Assembly (NCBI GenBank): GCA_035288785.1
Contig: DATDZF010000039.1
Location: 1-40,398 of the forward strand
DNA length: 40,398 nt
Direction: 5' to 3'
DNA from: JACRGC01 sp035288785
Lineage (GTDB): Archaea; Micrarchaeota; Micrarchaeia; Norongarragalinales; SBBD01
Part shown: in pieces, positions 31,691 to 39,529 of the stretch
How the letters are laid out: each line of letters begins with the position of its first letter
How positions within the stretch are numbered: the stretch's first letter is position 1
Made by a program: the position numbers and the translations under genes
The notes under the pieces: generated by a model
What the model was told of the DNA's origin: nothing
The model's database searches: none
What the model saw: only the letters and a program-made list of their open reading frames with translations

Positions 31691-32254
31691 ATGAAAGAGC
31701 TTAAAATACTCGGCTATGTTTCGCTAATTTACGGCGGCTTCCTGATCATTACCTACCTTGCACTGGCATATTCCGCCATCTGGAGGAACGAGTTCCTGCC
31801 CATCTTCCCCGAAAACCCCAGAATTCAGGCGGCAATTAATGCATCAAGTGCCTTCTATCCGCCTGGAAACGGTTCTTCGCCCCCCGGGGATTTCGAACGG
31901 TTCAGGCAGATCCGTGACCCATATTCGCTAGTCTTTTCGCCGCAATCGCTAGGCATCCTCCTTACGGGAATTTTACTCCTTGCCAACGGCTATTTCCTGC
32001 AAAGGCACCTCCGCCAGAAGGAAAATAAGGAAACCAAGAAATTCATGCTCTCCACACTCCTAAGTGACGAGGAGAAGCTGCTATTTGACGAGCTCGTGAA
32101 GGCAGGGGGCCAGATGACCCAAAAGCAGCTTGCTATGAGGGGCGGCTTTTCCGCCGTGAAAACCTTCCGGATCATCCGCCGGATGGAGCAAAAAAAGCTC
32201 CTGAAATCGTTCGAGTTCGGGATGACCAAGAAGATTGTGCTGAATGAGGATTGA
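31691..32254 (+). CDS. Membrane-bound winged-helix transcription regulator
   Basis: About 187 residues from the ATG at 31691, with GGTGGT just before it. Two membrane helices (about 6-28 and 92-110) flank an outward loop rich in Pro/Ser/Asn. The cytoplasmic C terminus is a winged-helix domain: LSDEEKLLFDELVKAGGQMT, then QKQLAMRGGFSAVKTFRIIR and a wing ending FEFGMTKKIVL, resembling the DUF7343/MarR-like regulators common in archaea. It is divergent from the ABC operon and shares the ATTTCA repeats, so it likely senses an envelope signal and controls the transporter. Confidence 0.82.
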   Translation: MKELKILGYVSLIYGGFLIITYLALAYSAIWRNEFLPIFPENPRIQAAINASSAFYPPGNGSSPPGDFERFRQIRDPYSLVFSPQSLGILLTGILLLANGYFLQRHLRQKENKETKKFMLSTLLSDEEKLLFDELVKAGGQMTQKQLAMRGGFSAVKTFRIIRRMEQKKLLKSFEFGMTKKIVLNED

Positions 32255-32368
32255 GCGCAACAATGGGTGTTTGCCAGAAAAAGGTAAAAGCTCTGGCAGT
32301 TCATCTGAATTGAGCATCCACTAATTATTTTAAAAAATTAAAATAAGGGGGCGGAAACCCTTACGCCC

Positions 32369-33217
32369 CTAGCAGCTGGCAAGGCATGCGTCCTTCTGCT
32401 CCCCCGTCAAATAGTTGCAGTATGCGCATGAATCCCCCCCTGCGGGGCTTGTGCCATCCGCACCGCCGGGCATCCCCGGCAATCCGCTTCCCGGCGCTGC
32501 CGGCAGTTCGAAGTCGGAATCGGCAACGCTTTTCGCAAAGGAGGTCGCTTTGGTTACCGTTTCAACTGTCATGCCCGAGGAAGAGCCCTTGGTTGCGATG
32601 TACAAAGGCAGGCAATCGCTTGAGATGCAATACCTGATTTCACTGTAGCCCACATTGCCCTTCCAGCAGTTTGCGGTTGTCTCTGCAACAGATATTGTGC
32701 CATCCTCAACATAGGTCGGGGCATCCCTTGCAATCTGCGCTTCTGTATCTGAACCGGCCGGCTTTTCAATTTTACTGCATGACCAGCTGCCGCTGACCTG
32801 CGTGCATGAATAATATTCGGATCCGAGCAGGTAAGAGCGTGCCTCGATCCCAGAAGTTGCAAAATCGCTCCTGATCTTTTTCTGGCCCTTGTAGAATTGG
32901 GTCATTTTGGAGGTAGTTTTCTGCCCGCCAGCATCTGACTCGATCGCATATTCTATTTTCCACTCGCGGGGCGCGCCGGTGCATAATGCGAGGCCGGAAT
33001 TTTCCCCTCCACTTCTGGGTGTTGCGGTTGCAGGGGTTGATGCCTCCGTTGCCTTCACGGATGGCTTAATGCTTGCTGCATCCCCCATATCTACAGTTTT
33101 CGTTGGCTCACTTGAGCTTACAAATTTATCCGCAGCATCCTGCTGCTCCTTGGTAGTGCCCGTGCATCCGAATAGTATCAGGCCAACAAATAGTAAACCT
33201 ATCAATATTCCCCTCAT
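32369..33217 (-). CDS. Putative lipoprotein, unknown
   Basis: About 282 residues from the ATG at 33217, preferred because GGGTGAT is upstream. The signal peptide ends with the lipobox LILFGC, giving a lipid-anchored protein. A Ser/Thr/Pro-rich stalk precedes a beta-rich domain of about 170 residues (KIEYAIESD, KTTSKMTQFYKGQKKIRSDF) that resembles outer lipoprotein-type sandwich folds, with Cys pairs. The C terminus is Gly/Pro-rich and ends with four Cys (SCAYCNYLTGEQKDACLASC), likely disulfide-bonded. The likely TATA box (TTTTATAAAC, 33251-33260) serves the minus strand. Confidence 0.65.
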   Translation of the reverse strand: MRGILIGLLFVGLILFGCTGTTKEQQDAADKFVSSSEPTKTVDMGDAASIKPSVKATEASTPATATPRSGGENSGLALCTGAPREWKIEYAIESDAGGQKTTSKMTQFYKGQKKIRSDFATSGIEARSYLLGSEYYSCTQVSGSWSCSKIEKPAGSDTEAQIARDAPTYVEDGTISVAETTANCWKGNVGYSEIRYCISSDCLPLYIATKGSSSGMTVETVTKATSFAKSVADSDFELPAAPGSGLPGMPGGADGTSPAGGDSCAYCNYLTGEQKDACLASC

Positions 33218-33342
33218 CCCAATCACCCTCCGATCCCTTTCTCAAGTATGTTTTATAAACCTATTTTACGTTTCCATCTTTTCTTTGAATAGGTTTTATT
33301 AACTTCTCCGCATCAAACCCTACTTCCGCAAAGTGGTTTCCA

Positions 33343-33906
33343 ATGCTTGACCTCCAGTTGATACTCAAGATAAGCTTCCTCCTAAACCCCTTATCCTCAA
33401 TCCCGGTTCTCTTCGTTGCCTACCACCAAAAGCTCAATGTGAAGCAGATCGCATTCAAGTCGACCCTGCTGGGGTTCGCGGTTGCGATCGCCTTCGTCCT
33501 TATTGGGCCATACTTATTCAAGATATACGGCATAGACATAAACTCCTTCAGGGCAGCAGGCGGCCTTGTGATCATGCTGCTTGGGCTCAGCATGGCAAGG
33601 GAGAAGCGGGATTATTCGGGCGAACATCCGGATGCGCTTGTCTCCCTCATTGCAACTCCCCTTCTCACTGGCCCGGCGACCATGTCCTTCCTCATACTCA
33701 CCGCAGCCGAGGTAGGGACGGCAATCGTGCTTGCAAACCTAATATTCTCCTTCCTGATCGTGGGCTCGTTTTTCATCATAATTGCATACATGATACCGCG
33801 GGTTAACCTCGAATACGTCCGGTTCGTGAGCCGGCTGCTTGGGCTGTTCCTGATAGGCCTTGGCCTTGAAATGCTCGTTATGGGGATCAAGGCGATTGCG
33901 TTCTGA
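33343..33906 (+). CDS. MarC family integral membrane protein
   Basis: 187 residues with about six transmembrane helices. The family pattern is clear: FLLNPLSSIPVLFVAYH near the start, AAGGLVIMLLGLSM, and ATPLLTGPATMSFLILTA in the middle, as in MarC/UPF0056 proteins. These were once linked to multiple antibiotic resistance but their true substrate is unknown. A T-rich TATA-like box (GGTTTTATTAAC, 33291-33302) and a GTGGT ribosome-like site precede the ATG. Confidence 0.88.
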   Translation: MLDLQLILKISFLLNPLSSIPVLFVAYHQKLNVKQIAFKSTLLGFAVAIAFVLIGPYLFKIYGIDINSFRAAGGLVIMLLGLSMAREKRDYSGEHPDALVSLIATPLLTGPATMSFLILTAAEVGTAIVLANLIFSFLIVGSFFIIIAYMIPRVNLEYVRFVSRLLGLFLIGLGLEMLVMGIKAIAF

Positions 33907-34026
33907 AGATATGTAGCATCTCTTCGTTAGGTATCAATATTGGATGGAAGTGAATGGGCCAGGGAATATCATATGGCGCCTAAGCAATTCCCCTTCTTTT
34001 TTTAATGCCCCCTCCCTACTTTGCAC

Positions 34027-34824
34027 ATGGAAAAAAGGATTGCGATTTTTTTGGGGCTGGCCTTTGCACTGATTGTTGCCGGCATTGCAGTTGGCATCTT
34101 CCGGTCCCCTCCGAATCAAGATATGCAGGGCGCCTACTTCGAAATCGTGAAGGAGGACGACCGCACGCAGCTCAATCCCTCCACCGAATACCTGCTCACG
34201 GATTCCGGCATCCTCCTTTCGAAGCTGCGCTACAACGGAGCAACGCAGGAAGTGCGTATATTTAAGGTGGGGGAAATTGAGGCAAAAAAGGCGCTTGCAT
34301 ACGTGAAGGGAAATGCCGCTTCCCAATTCTCCGAATGCACCGGATGCCTCAAGTACCATCTGTTCTATTCCGATTCTAAAGGAACCATAGCGTACCAGTC
34401 CCCAGATGACGCCGCAACGGATTTCGTGCGCTCGCTTCCCAAATACGCGGATCTCCTTTCCCAAAATGCCTCTGAAGAGGAAACTTTCTTCATTTCCCTT
34501 GTTTATTCCAAAAAAGGGCTGATCCGGGATTACCATCTCTTCGATGATGGCACTGTAGTGTATGAGGAATTCGGCACCAACCCTGCAATGTTGATGAGGG
34601 CCAGCATCTACATTATAGGGGAAGGGAGGGCAAAGGCCGCAATAGCGGAGAATTTCTTTTCCTCGCACGGGGAGAACGCCTGCCTTAGGGAGGAATTCGA
34701 TTATGGGTATGTGGAGGCGGCATCGGGGAGCAATTATGATTTCGTGTTCACCTGCGGGAATGGTGAATCCCCTGCGGAAAGGACTTTCGATGCGCTCCTC
34801 AAGCTTGTTAATGAAAAGAAATGA
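34027..34824 (+). CDS. Membrane-anchored exported protein, unknown
   Basis: 265 residues from the ATG at 34027, with a TTTTTTTAATG box 26 nt upstream (leaderless). An N-terminal signal anchor (IAIFLGLAFALIVAGIAVG) is followed by an alpha/beta extracytoplasmic domain containing SECTGCLKYH and, later, ENACLREEF and VFTCGNG cysteines that may form disulfides. No family was recognised. A 335-residue open frame on the opposite strand covers the same bases and was judged a shadow, since it lacks start signals. Confidence 0.6.
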   Translation: MEKRIAIFLGLAFALIVAGIAVGIFRSPPNQDMQGAYFEIVKEDDRTQLNPSTEYLLTDSGILLSKLRYNGATQEVRIFKVGEIEAKKALAYVKGNAASQFSECTGCLKYHLFYSDSKGTIAYQSPDDAATDFVRSLPKYADLLSQNASEEETFFISLVYSKKGLIRDYHLFDDGTVVYEEFGTNPAMLMRASIYIIGEGRAKAAIAENFFSSHGENACLREEFDYGYVEAASGSNYDFVFTCGNGESPAERTFDALLKLVNEKK

Positions 34825-34862
34825 AAATGGGGTAAATCGGCGATATCCGGATGTGATTATGC

Positions 34863-35870
34863 ATGGAATGTGGTTTGCGGAAATCCCTTCTGGTTGCAAT
34901 CCCTCTGCTCCTGCTGTTACTTGCCAGGGATGCACAAGCAATTGTGATCATCCCCCCCGTTGTTTATTTTGTCACCCTCTCGATTGGCACGTTCATATCG
35001 AGCTCCATTGTTTCGCTCCTGATTTTCGGGGCGCTTAAGGGGTTTGCAAACAGGAAATATTGGGGAAGGAGCGCTTTCCAGTTATTAACCGAGGCGAAAT
35101 CCGCGCTTTCCTCGGCTCTCCTGGCAATACTGTCGATGGTTGCGGCATTTTTCGCGGTTTACCCGATTGATTTGGAGAGCGTGGTGCTGGCTTCCTTGAT
35201 TGCTGCAATCCTGTTCCTGCTGACAAAATTCGTATCGTCCCTAAGGCAATATGCCGTTTCGGATGGTGCTGCAAGGCGCGGCCTTATCCTTTCATGGCTT
35301 ACGATTGCGATATTCATCGGCCTTGCAACCTCCGTATCCGCATTGGTGTCGATGCAATCCTACCGGATATTCACTGGCAGCGGCAGCTATGCGCCCGCAT
35401 TGGAAAAGGAGGATGCCCTCCTGGAGCCCCCTGCGGATATTTTAACCGGTGCAAAGGCCCCCTCCTCGGGAATGCGAAAGCCAGCAATGGTTTCGGATGG
35501 AAAGGTGGGCGGGCAGGGCGCCGCAGCACCGGAAGGCAAATCTGGAGAGGAGCCAGCCGAAGGGTCGGCAGACGCATCGGCACTACTTCCGAGTCCATCT
35601 CCATCTGCAGGCGCCATTGCCAATCTATGGTTCATCCCCAAAAGCGGCGAAACCTGCAACATTTTCGCGGATTCCTACGTGCAGACTTTTGTTCCCTCCT
35701 TCACCTGCATATCCGAGGAAAATGGGGCAAGGAGGCGCATTTACTGCCCGGTTTCCATTTCCCTTGCGCAGATGCACAGTAGGGGCGATGTGGAATTCCG
35801 GGGAACCGGCTCTTGCGCGGGGAAAATAACCGCCACAATCACCGACAACGGATTTGAAAATGTAAGGTAG
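34863..35870 (+). CDS. Multi-pass membrane protein with a Cys-containing extracytoplasmic tail
   Basis: 335 residues. GTGATT precedes the ATG as ribosome site. An N-terminal hydrophobic stretch (about 8-26) may be a signal peptide (ends DAQA), followed by four more helices (about 33-56, 84-104, 108-126, 142-165). A Pro/Ala/Gly/Glu-rich linker (about 185-245) leads to a small beta domain with three or four Cys (GETCNIF, FTCISEE, IYCPVS, GSCAGK), likely disulfide-bonded. No family was recognised. It ends 9 bp before the third swivel-domain gene, so the two are probably one transcript. Confidence 0.6.
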   Translation: MECGLRKSLLVAIPLLLLLLARDAQAIVIIPPVVYFVTLSIGTFISSSIVSLLIFGALKGFANRKYWGRSAFQLLTEAKSALSSALLAILSMVAAFFAVYPIDLESVVLASLIAAILFLLTKFVSSLRQYAVSDGAARRGLILSWLTIAIFIGLATSVSALVSMQSYRIFTGSGSYAPALEKEDALLEPPADILTGAKAPSSGMRKPAMVSDGKVGGQGAAAPEGKSGEEPAEGSADASALLPSPSPSAGAIANLWFIPKSGETCNIFADSYVQTFVPSFTCISEENGARRRIYCPVSISLAQMHSRGDVEFRGTGSCAGKITATITDNGFENVR

Positions 35871-35879
35871 AAACCTCCC

Positions 35880-37274
35880 ATGGACCTCGCACCAATCCAA
35901 GCCGACCTTTCCAGAGCGCTTTTTCAAAATGCGCTTTTCAAGGACGAGGCGCTGGTCCTCTCGAGGACCGAGAATTCCGACCTGCTGCCCATTTCCAAGG
36001 AATGCTCGCGGGACTTTTTTGGAAGGGTTTTTGCACCAAATGGCCCGCTTTGGGGGATGTACTCTGAGGCGAAACTTGGGTATGCGCCGTACGGGAGCAC
36101 ATACCTTAATTTCATCGCGGGAAGGATGTACTTTTGCAGGAATGTGGAAGGCCGGTTCATGCGCACATCTGGCATGGAAAAGAAGTTTGGGCTCAAGGAT
36201 GGCGCATTGACCGAATATGCACCATACGGTCCAGCGAATTTGCTCCTTCTCATCTCCTCCCCCTTCGATATGCTCTCGCAGGCGCTTGACATCTCCCTCC
36301 TCCCCCTATATGTCAATGAACGCATATCGGGTTTTTTGGATTTCAAGGCAAAAGCGCTGAATTTTTATGCGGAGCGCAAGGATTCGCCCACCGATCCAAT
36401 TGAACTTGCCCTGGAATCCCAATCCATGGCTGCCCAGGCGATGCATTATTCATTCGTTTCATCGCTGGCAGCAGCATTGGGCATCAAGCTGAAGGATTCC
36501 GATGCCTGGAAGGAGTGTGAGGCTGAAGAACTCTACACTTTATTGGCTGGAGGAAAAAAAGAAGAGGCGTTGCTGCGCTTTGGCTTCCATTCCGCCTCCC
36601 CATATGATATCTCCAGCCCGAGGTTCCATGAGGACCTGAAATATGCAAAAAGGCCATTGCAGCCTTTCCCGAAGGACAAGTACGCTAGGTTGAGGGAAAA
36701 TGCCAAATTTGTATGCTCCCGCTACCTCGACTTGGCAAGGGACGCTTATGTTTCAATCGGCGAGGAATCCGGCCTTGGTGGTGATATTTTCCATCTGGGG
36801 GTGCCCGAGCTTAAGGATGCGCTGCATGATCCGCGCAATTGGAAAATGAAAGCGCAGGCAAGGAAGGTCGCTTATGAAAAATTTTCCGGCAATGATTTTC
36901 CAGGCACCCTTGTTTGGTTTTCCGGCAGCTGGGTTGAGCCAGAAGAAAAAAAGAATAGCGGCATATCCGGAGTGCCCGCGGGCGCTGCAATAACCGCAGA
37001 AGGCCCTTCGGTTCTCGTTAATGGAGCCAAGGATTACTCGAAAGATGTGTTAGGGAAAATCATCATCTCAAAAACATTCTCCCCGGACCTCGCCCCCCTG
37101 CTTAAAGGGGCAATAGGCCTTGTGAGCGAATCCGGAGGCGCCCTTGCGCATTCTGCAATCATAGCGCGGGAACTTGGCATGCCGTGCATCGTCCAGGCAA
37201 AGGGGATAAGCGGGCTAGCTGAGGGTACGCGAATTGAGGTCAACGGCAAGACCGGCCGCATCGACATCAAATAG
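35880..37274 (+). CDS. Orphan PEP-utilising-enzyme swivel (phosphohistidine) domain protein, paralogue 3
   Basis: 464 residues. The swivel domain is C-terminal: GVPAGAAITAEG, then LGKIIISKTFSPDLAPLLK, and the catalytic loop SESGGALAHSAIIARELGMPCIV with His424. The middle (about 270-340; REN, then YLDLARDAYVSIGEESG and DIFHLGVPELKDAL) closely resembles the helical rifampin-binding/linker region of rifampin phosphotransferase and PEP synthase. The N-terminal ~200 residues, beginning where an ATP-grasp domain would normally be, contain no recognisable ATP-binding motif. It probably shares a transcript with the upstream membrane protein. Confidence 0.77.
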   Translation: MDLAPIQADLSRALFQNALFKDEALVLSRTENSDLLPISKECSRDFFGRVFAPNGPLWGMYSEAKLGYAPYGSTYLNFIAGRMYFCRNVEGRFMRTSGMEKKFGLKDGALTEYAPYGPANLLLLISSPFDMLSQALDISLLPLYVNERISGFLDFKAKALNFYAERKDSPTDPIELALESQSMAAQAMHYSFVSSLAAALGIKLKDSDAWKECEAEELYTLLAGGKKEEALLRFGFHSASPYDISSPRFHEDLKYAKRPLQPFPKDKYARLRENAKFVCSRYLDLARDAYVSIGEESGLGGDIFHLGVPELKDALHDPRNWKMKAQARKVAYEKFSGNDFPGTLVWFSGSWVEPEEKKNSGISGVPAGAAITAEGPSVLVNGAKDYSKDVLGKIIISKTFSPDLAPLLKGAIGLVSESGGALAHSAIIARELGMPCIVQAKGISGLAEGTRIEVNGKTGRIDIK

Positions 37275-37312
37275 CCTTATTAACTAAAAAGTGAATAATC
37301 GGAGGGGGGCAT

Positions 37313-37405
37313 ATGGAACTCGATAAGCTCGACAAGGTGTTTTGGGCGGCTTTCATAGCGGCAATCATATTGATTTACTTCTGGCTTAAGTCGCTATTCG
37401 GATAG
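37313..37405 (+). CDS. 30-aa single-span membrane peptide
   Basis: A 30-codon frame with a strong ribosome site (GGAGGGGGG, 37301-37309) just before the ATG. It has a charged start (MELDKLDK) and one membrane helix (VFWAAFIAAIILIYFWL). An A/T box (TTATTAACTA) lies upstream in the 38-bp gap after paralogue 3. Such strong start signals on so short a frame make a real small membrane peptide likely. No function can be given. Confidence 0.5.
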   Translation: MELDKLDKVFWAAFIAAIILIYFWLKSLFG

Positions 37406-37545
37406 TTAGCTTATTGGTTAAGTTAGGAGGAATGGAAAATAAGCGGAAATAGCCCTACCTCAACCAAATTTCGGTAGTTAATAAGCTGCTTAAGCATTGC
37501 AAAAGCGATATATTATCCGATTAGCCATATTTTAAAGTGGTTATC

Positions 37546-38220
37546 ATGGACCTTAAGCTTAAACGAAGGAAGGATGCAAGTTTTCGCAACCTTACCGTAC
37601 TTGGGCTGCTCCTGCTTGCGGTTGGCGGCCTTTATTACCAGAATATCCTTGCATTCGATTCCCACTTTTCCTCCCAGGAAGGGGCATTCGAGCCTACAAA
37701 TGGCCCGCCGCTGCTGGGCTCTGGATCCGATTCAAAAGCCGAAAGGGCGGCAATCCAGGAGGATGCGAATTTAGGCGCGCCAGCCCTTAAAAGTGCAAAT
37801 GTCCCGCAGGCCCCCGCGGCACTGGCAACCCAGCCCCTGACGCTTACCACCGAAACATACCGCGAAAAGGGCCCCCTTCAGGAGCCGGCGCTTTATTATG
37901 TTGCAATAGGCCTCCTTGGGCTTTTGCTCTTCCTCAACATTTTCAAGGTATCCTTCCAAACCTCCGCGGTGTTCGATTCGGATATTTTCAAGGCCCTCTC
38001 ATCCGAGACGCGGGTCGAAATGCTATATGCCTTGCAGGAGCGGCGCAAGACCCTCTCGGAACTCGCAAATGAGGTGGACATATCCCTTCCAGGGGCTAAG
38101 CAGCACCTCTCCTTGCTGGAAACCAAGGGCCTTGTTAGGAAAATGGATGAGGGCAGGAAGTGGAAATATTACGAATTGACGGACCAGGGCAAGAGCATAA
38201 TCGCTGAACGGTTTGCTTGA
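37546..38220 (+). CDS. Membrane-anchored ArsR-like winged-helix regulator
   Basis: About 224 residues from the ATG at 37546, with GTGGT upstream as ribosome site. Two membrane helices (about 15-33 and 121-140) flank an outward Ala/Pro/Gly-rich loop. The C-terminal ~85 residues are an ArsR-type helix-turn-helix: DIFKALSSETRVEMLYALQ, KTLSELANEVDISLPGAKQHL, then a wing (RKWKYYELTDQGKSII). No metal-binding Cys pair is seen. It resembles the membrane regulator at 31691 in build but not in sequence; its target genes are unknown. The 140-bp upstream gap is A/T-rich. Confidence 0.8.
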   Translation: MDLKLKRRKDASFRNLTVLGLLLLAVGGLYYQNILAFDSHFSSQEGAFEPTNGPPLLGSGSDSKAERAAIQEDANLGAPALKSANVPQAPAALATQPLTLTTETYREKGPLQEPALYYVAIGLLGLLLFLNIFKVSFQTSAVFDSDIFKALSSETRVEMLYALQERRKTLSELANEVDISLPGAKQHLSLLETKGLVRKMDEGRKWKYYELTDQGKSIIAERFA

Positions 38221-38224
38221 ACGT

Positions 38225-38297
38225 CTTGGGGGTGCTTCCAGAAACCCTAAGTTTCTGGGCACGCCTAGAACGGCTAACGTTCTAGTGCGAACCCAAG
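38225..38297. repeat. Intergenic hairpin array, copy 2 (possible three-way junction)
   Basis: An outer stem CTTGGG (38225-38230) with CCCAAG (38292-38297) encloses two arms: GTGC+TT bulge+CCAGAAAC paired with GTTTCTGG+GCAC (38232-38262), and CTAGAACG paired with CGTTCTAG (38265-38285), both with 5-nt loops ending CTAA. It matches the reverse complement of the array at 6581-6690 arm for arm, keeping the two-base bulge and 8-bp stem, while the outer stem and second arm differ by paired changes. Confidence 0.7.
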
Positions 38298-38387
38298 TTC
38301 CCCCGCTACCGCTCCGAAGCATCCCCCTCCTAATTAACAGATGGCGCTAACGCTAGAGCTCTTGCAGAATTATTCGCAATTGCTTTC

Positions 38388-38639
38388 CTATTGCCCAGGC
38401 GCAAGCGCATACGGAAGGGTGAACTCGAGATATATCTCTATCAGCAGGATTGCGATGAACACGCCGACGAACGCAGCGATCAGCATCAGGATTACTTTTG
38501 GCGCTTTTTCGTACTTGTTCAATAGGTAATCGTAGAAGAAGCTCAAAAGGAATACAAGCGGGAAGATGATGAAGGTCACGATTAGTGAAAGCAGGAAAAT
38601 GAGCCATAGCTGGGAGAGCGCAAAGGAAAGTTCGACCAT
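38388..38639 (-). CDS. Small two-helix membrane protein
   Basis: 83 residues: a helix at about 10-34, a short basic loop (DYLLNKYEKAPK), and a second helix at about 47-75. An ATTTAATACC box lies 26 nt before the ATG on the minus strand, so the transcript is probably leaderless. No family was recognised. Confidence 0.55.
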   Translation of the reverse strand: MVELSFALSQLWLIFLLSLIVTFIIFPLVFLLSFFYDYLLNKYEKAPKVILMLIAAFVGVFIAILLIEIYLEFTLPYALAPGQ

Positions 38640-38793
38640 GAAATGGTTACTATTCCTGCTATTTAATACCTTTCCCGGCTAGCTTTGCGACATGCGCCTG
38701 AATTGTTTCATTCTGTCCTTTTTTGCCAGTATATGCTCCAAAATGCCCGATCCGTTTATTAAGAATACCAATCTATCAAATTCCGATTAGGAC

Positions 38794-39378
38794 ATGGCCG
38801 TAAAACAGATCCTTGCCGCAACCGTGGCAATATTTTTCCTGGATGTGCTTGCCGGAGGGCTCCTTAGCCGGTTCCTTGCGCTCACACCCGCATTGGTGAT
38901 GGCGCAGCCCTGGACGATTGTGACCTCCATCTTCCTTCACGGGGGCATTATGCATATATTCCTCAACATGTTTGGGCTCTTGATGTTCGGCCCAATCCTG
39001 GAAGCGAAAATCGGGGGCAAGAACTTCGTCTGCCTTTATCTCATAAGCGGCATCATCGGCAACCTGGGGTATATCCTTACTGCTGGCATGGGCGGCCTTC
39101 CCGTTCTTGGCGCATCTGGCGCAATTTACGGGATATTGGGCGCGCTTGCAGTGCTGCAGCCAAACCTCATGGTGCTTGTATGGTTCATGCCCATGCCCAT
39201 ATACATGGCAGCTGTTGCCTGGTTCTTCATCGAGCTGGGGTCGGGGATAACCGGCGCCCAACCGGGGATCGCCAACTTCGCGCACCTCTTCGGGCTTTTT
39301 GGCGGAATTGGCCTTGGGATGATGTTCAAGAAGGAAATAATTTCCAAGGGCGGCTGGCTTCATGAGGATGATAGGTAG
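38794..39378 (+). CDS. Rhomboid-family intramembrane serine protease
   Basis: 194 residues with six transmembrane helices, the minimal rhomboid core. The catalytic Ser lies in VLGASGAIYGILGAL (GASG), and its partner His in ANFAHLFGLFGGIGLGM. The oxyanion-side motif HGGIMHIFLNMFGL is also intact. Rhomboids cut single-span membrane proteins within or near the membrane; small surface proteins in this window are conceivable substrates, but no link is shown. A TTTATTAAG box lies about 34 nt upstream. Confidence 0.92.
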   Translation: MAVKQILAATVAIFFLDVLAGGLLSRFLALTPALVMAQPWTIVTSIFLHGGIMHIFLNMFGLLMFGPILEAKIGGKNFVCLYLISGIIGNLGYILTAGMGGLPVLGASGAIYGILGALAVLQPNLMVLVWFMPMPIYMAAVAWFFIELGSGITGAQPGIANFAHLFGLFGGIGLGMMFKKEIISKGGWLHEDDR

Positions 39379-39529
39379 GTTACGGCTATTTTTTCCTACT
39401 GACGTTGGGATTTGCTCCGTTGCCCTTTACGGATCGTCCATTGCCCTAAGATCTATTGTTTTCGCTTTCATATTATGAGACTCAAATACTCTGCAACGTA
39501 TCATTAATGCGCAATTTTTATTGACCAGA

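Noticed and set aside
33934..34941. 335-residue open frame on the minus strand
   Set aside because: It lies opposite the well-supported gene at 34027-34824, has no plausible start signals, and its product is unusually rich in His, Arg and Cys like a shadow translation.
37431..37451. Six-codon frame after AGGAGG
   Set aside because: The ribosome-like site is only one base from the ATG, and the product (MENKRK) is too short to judge.
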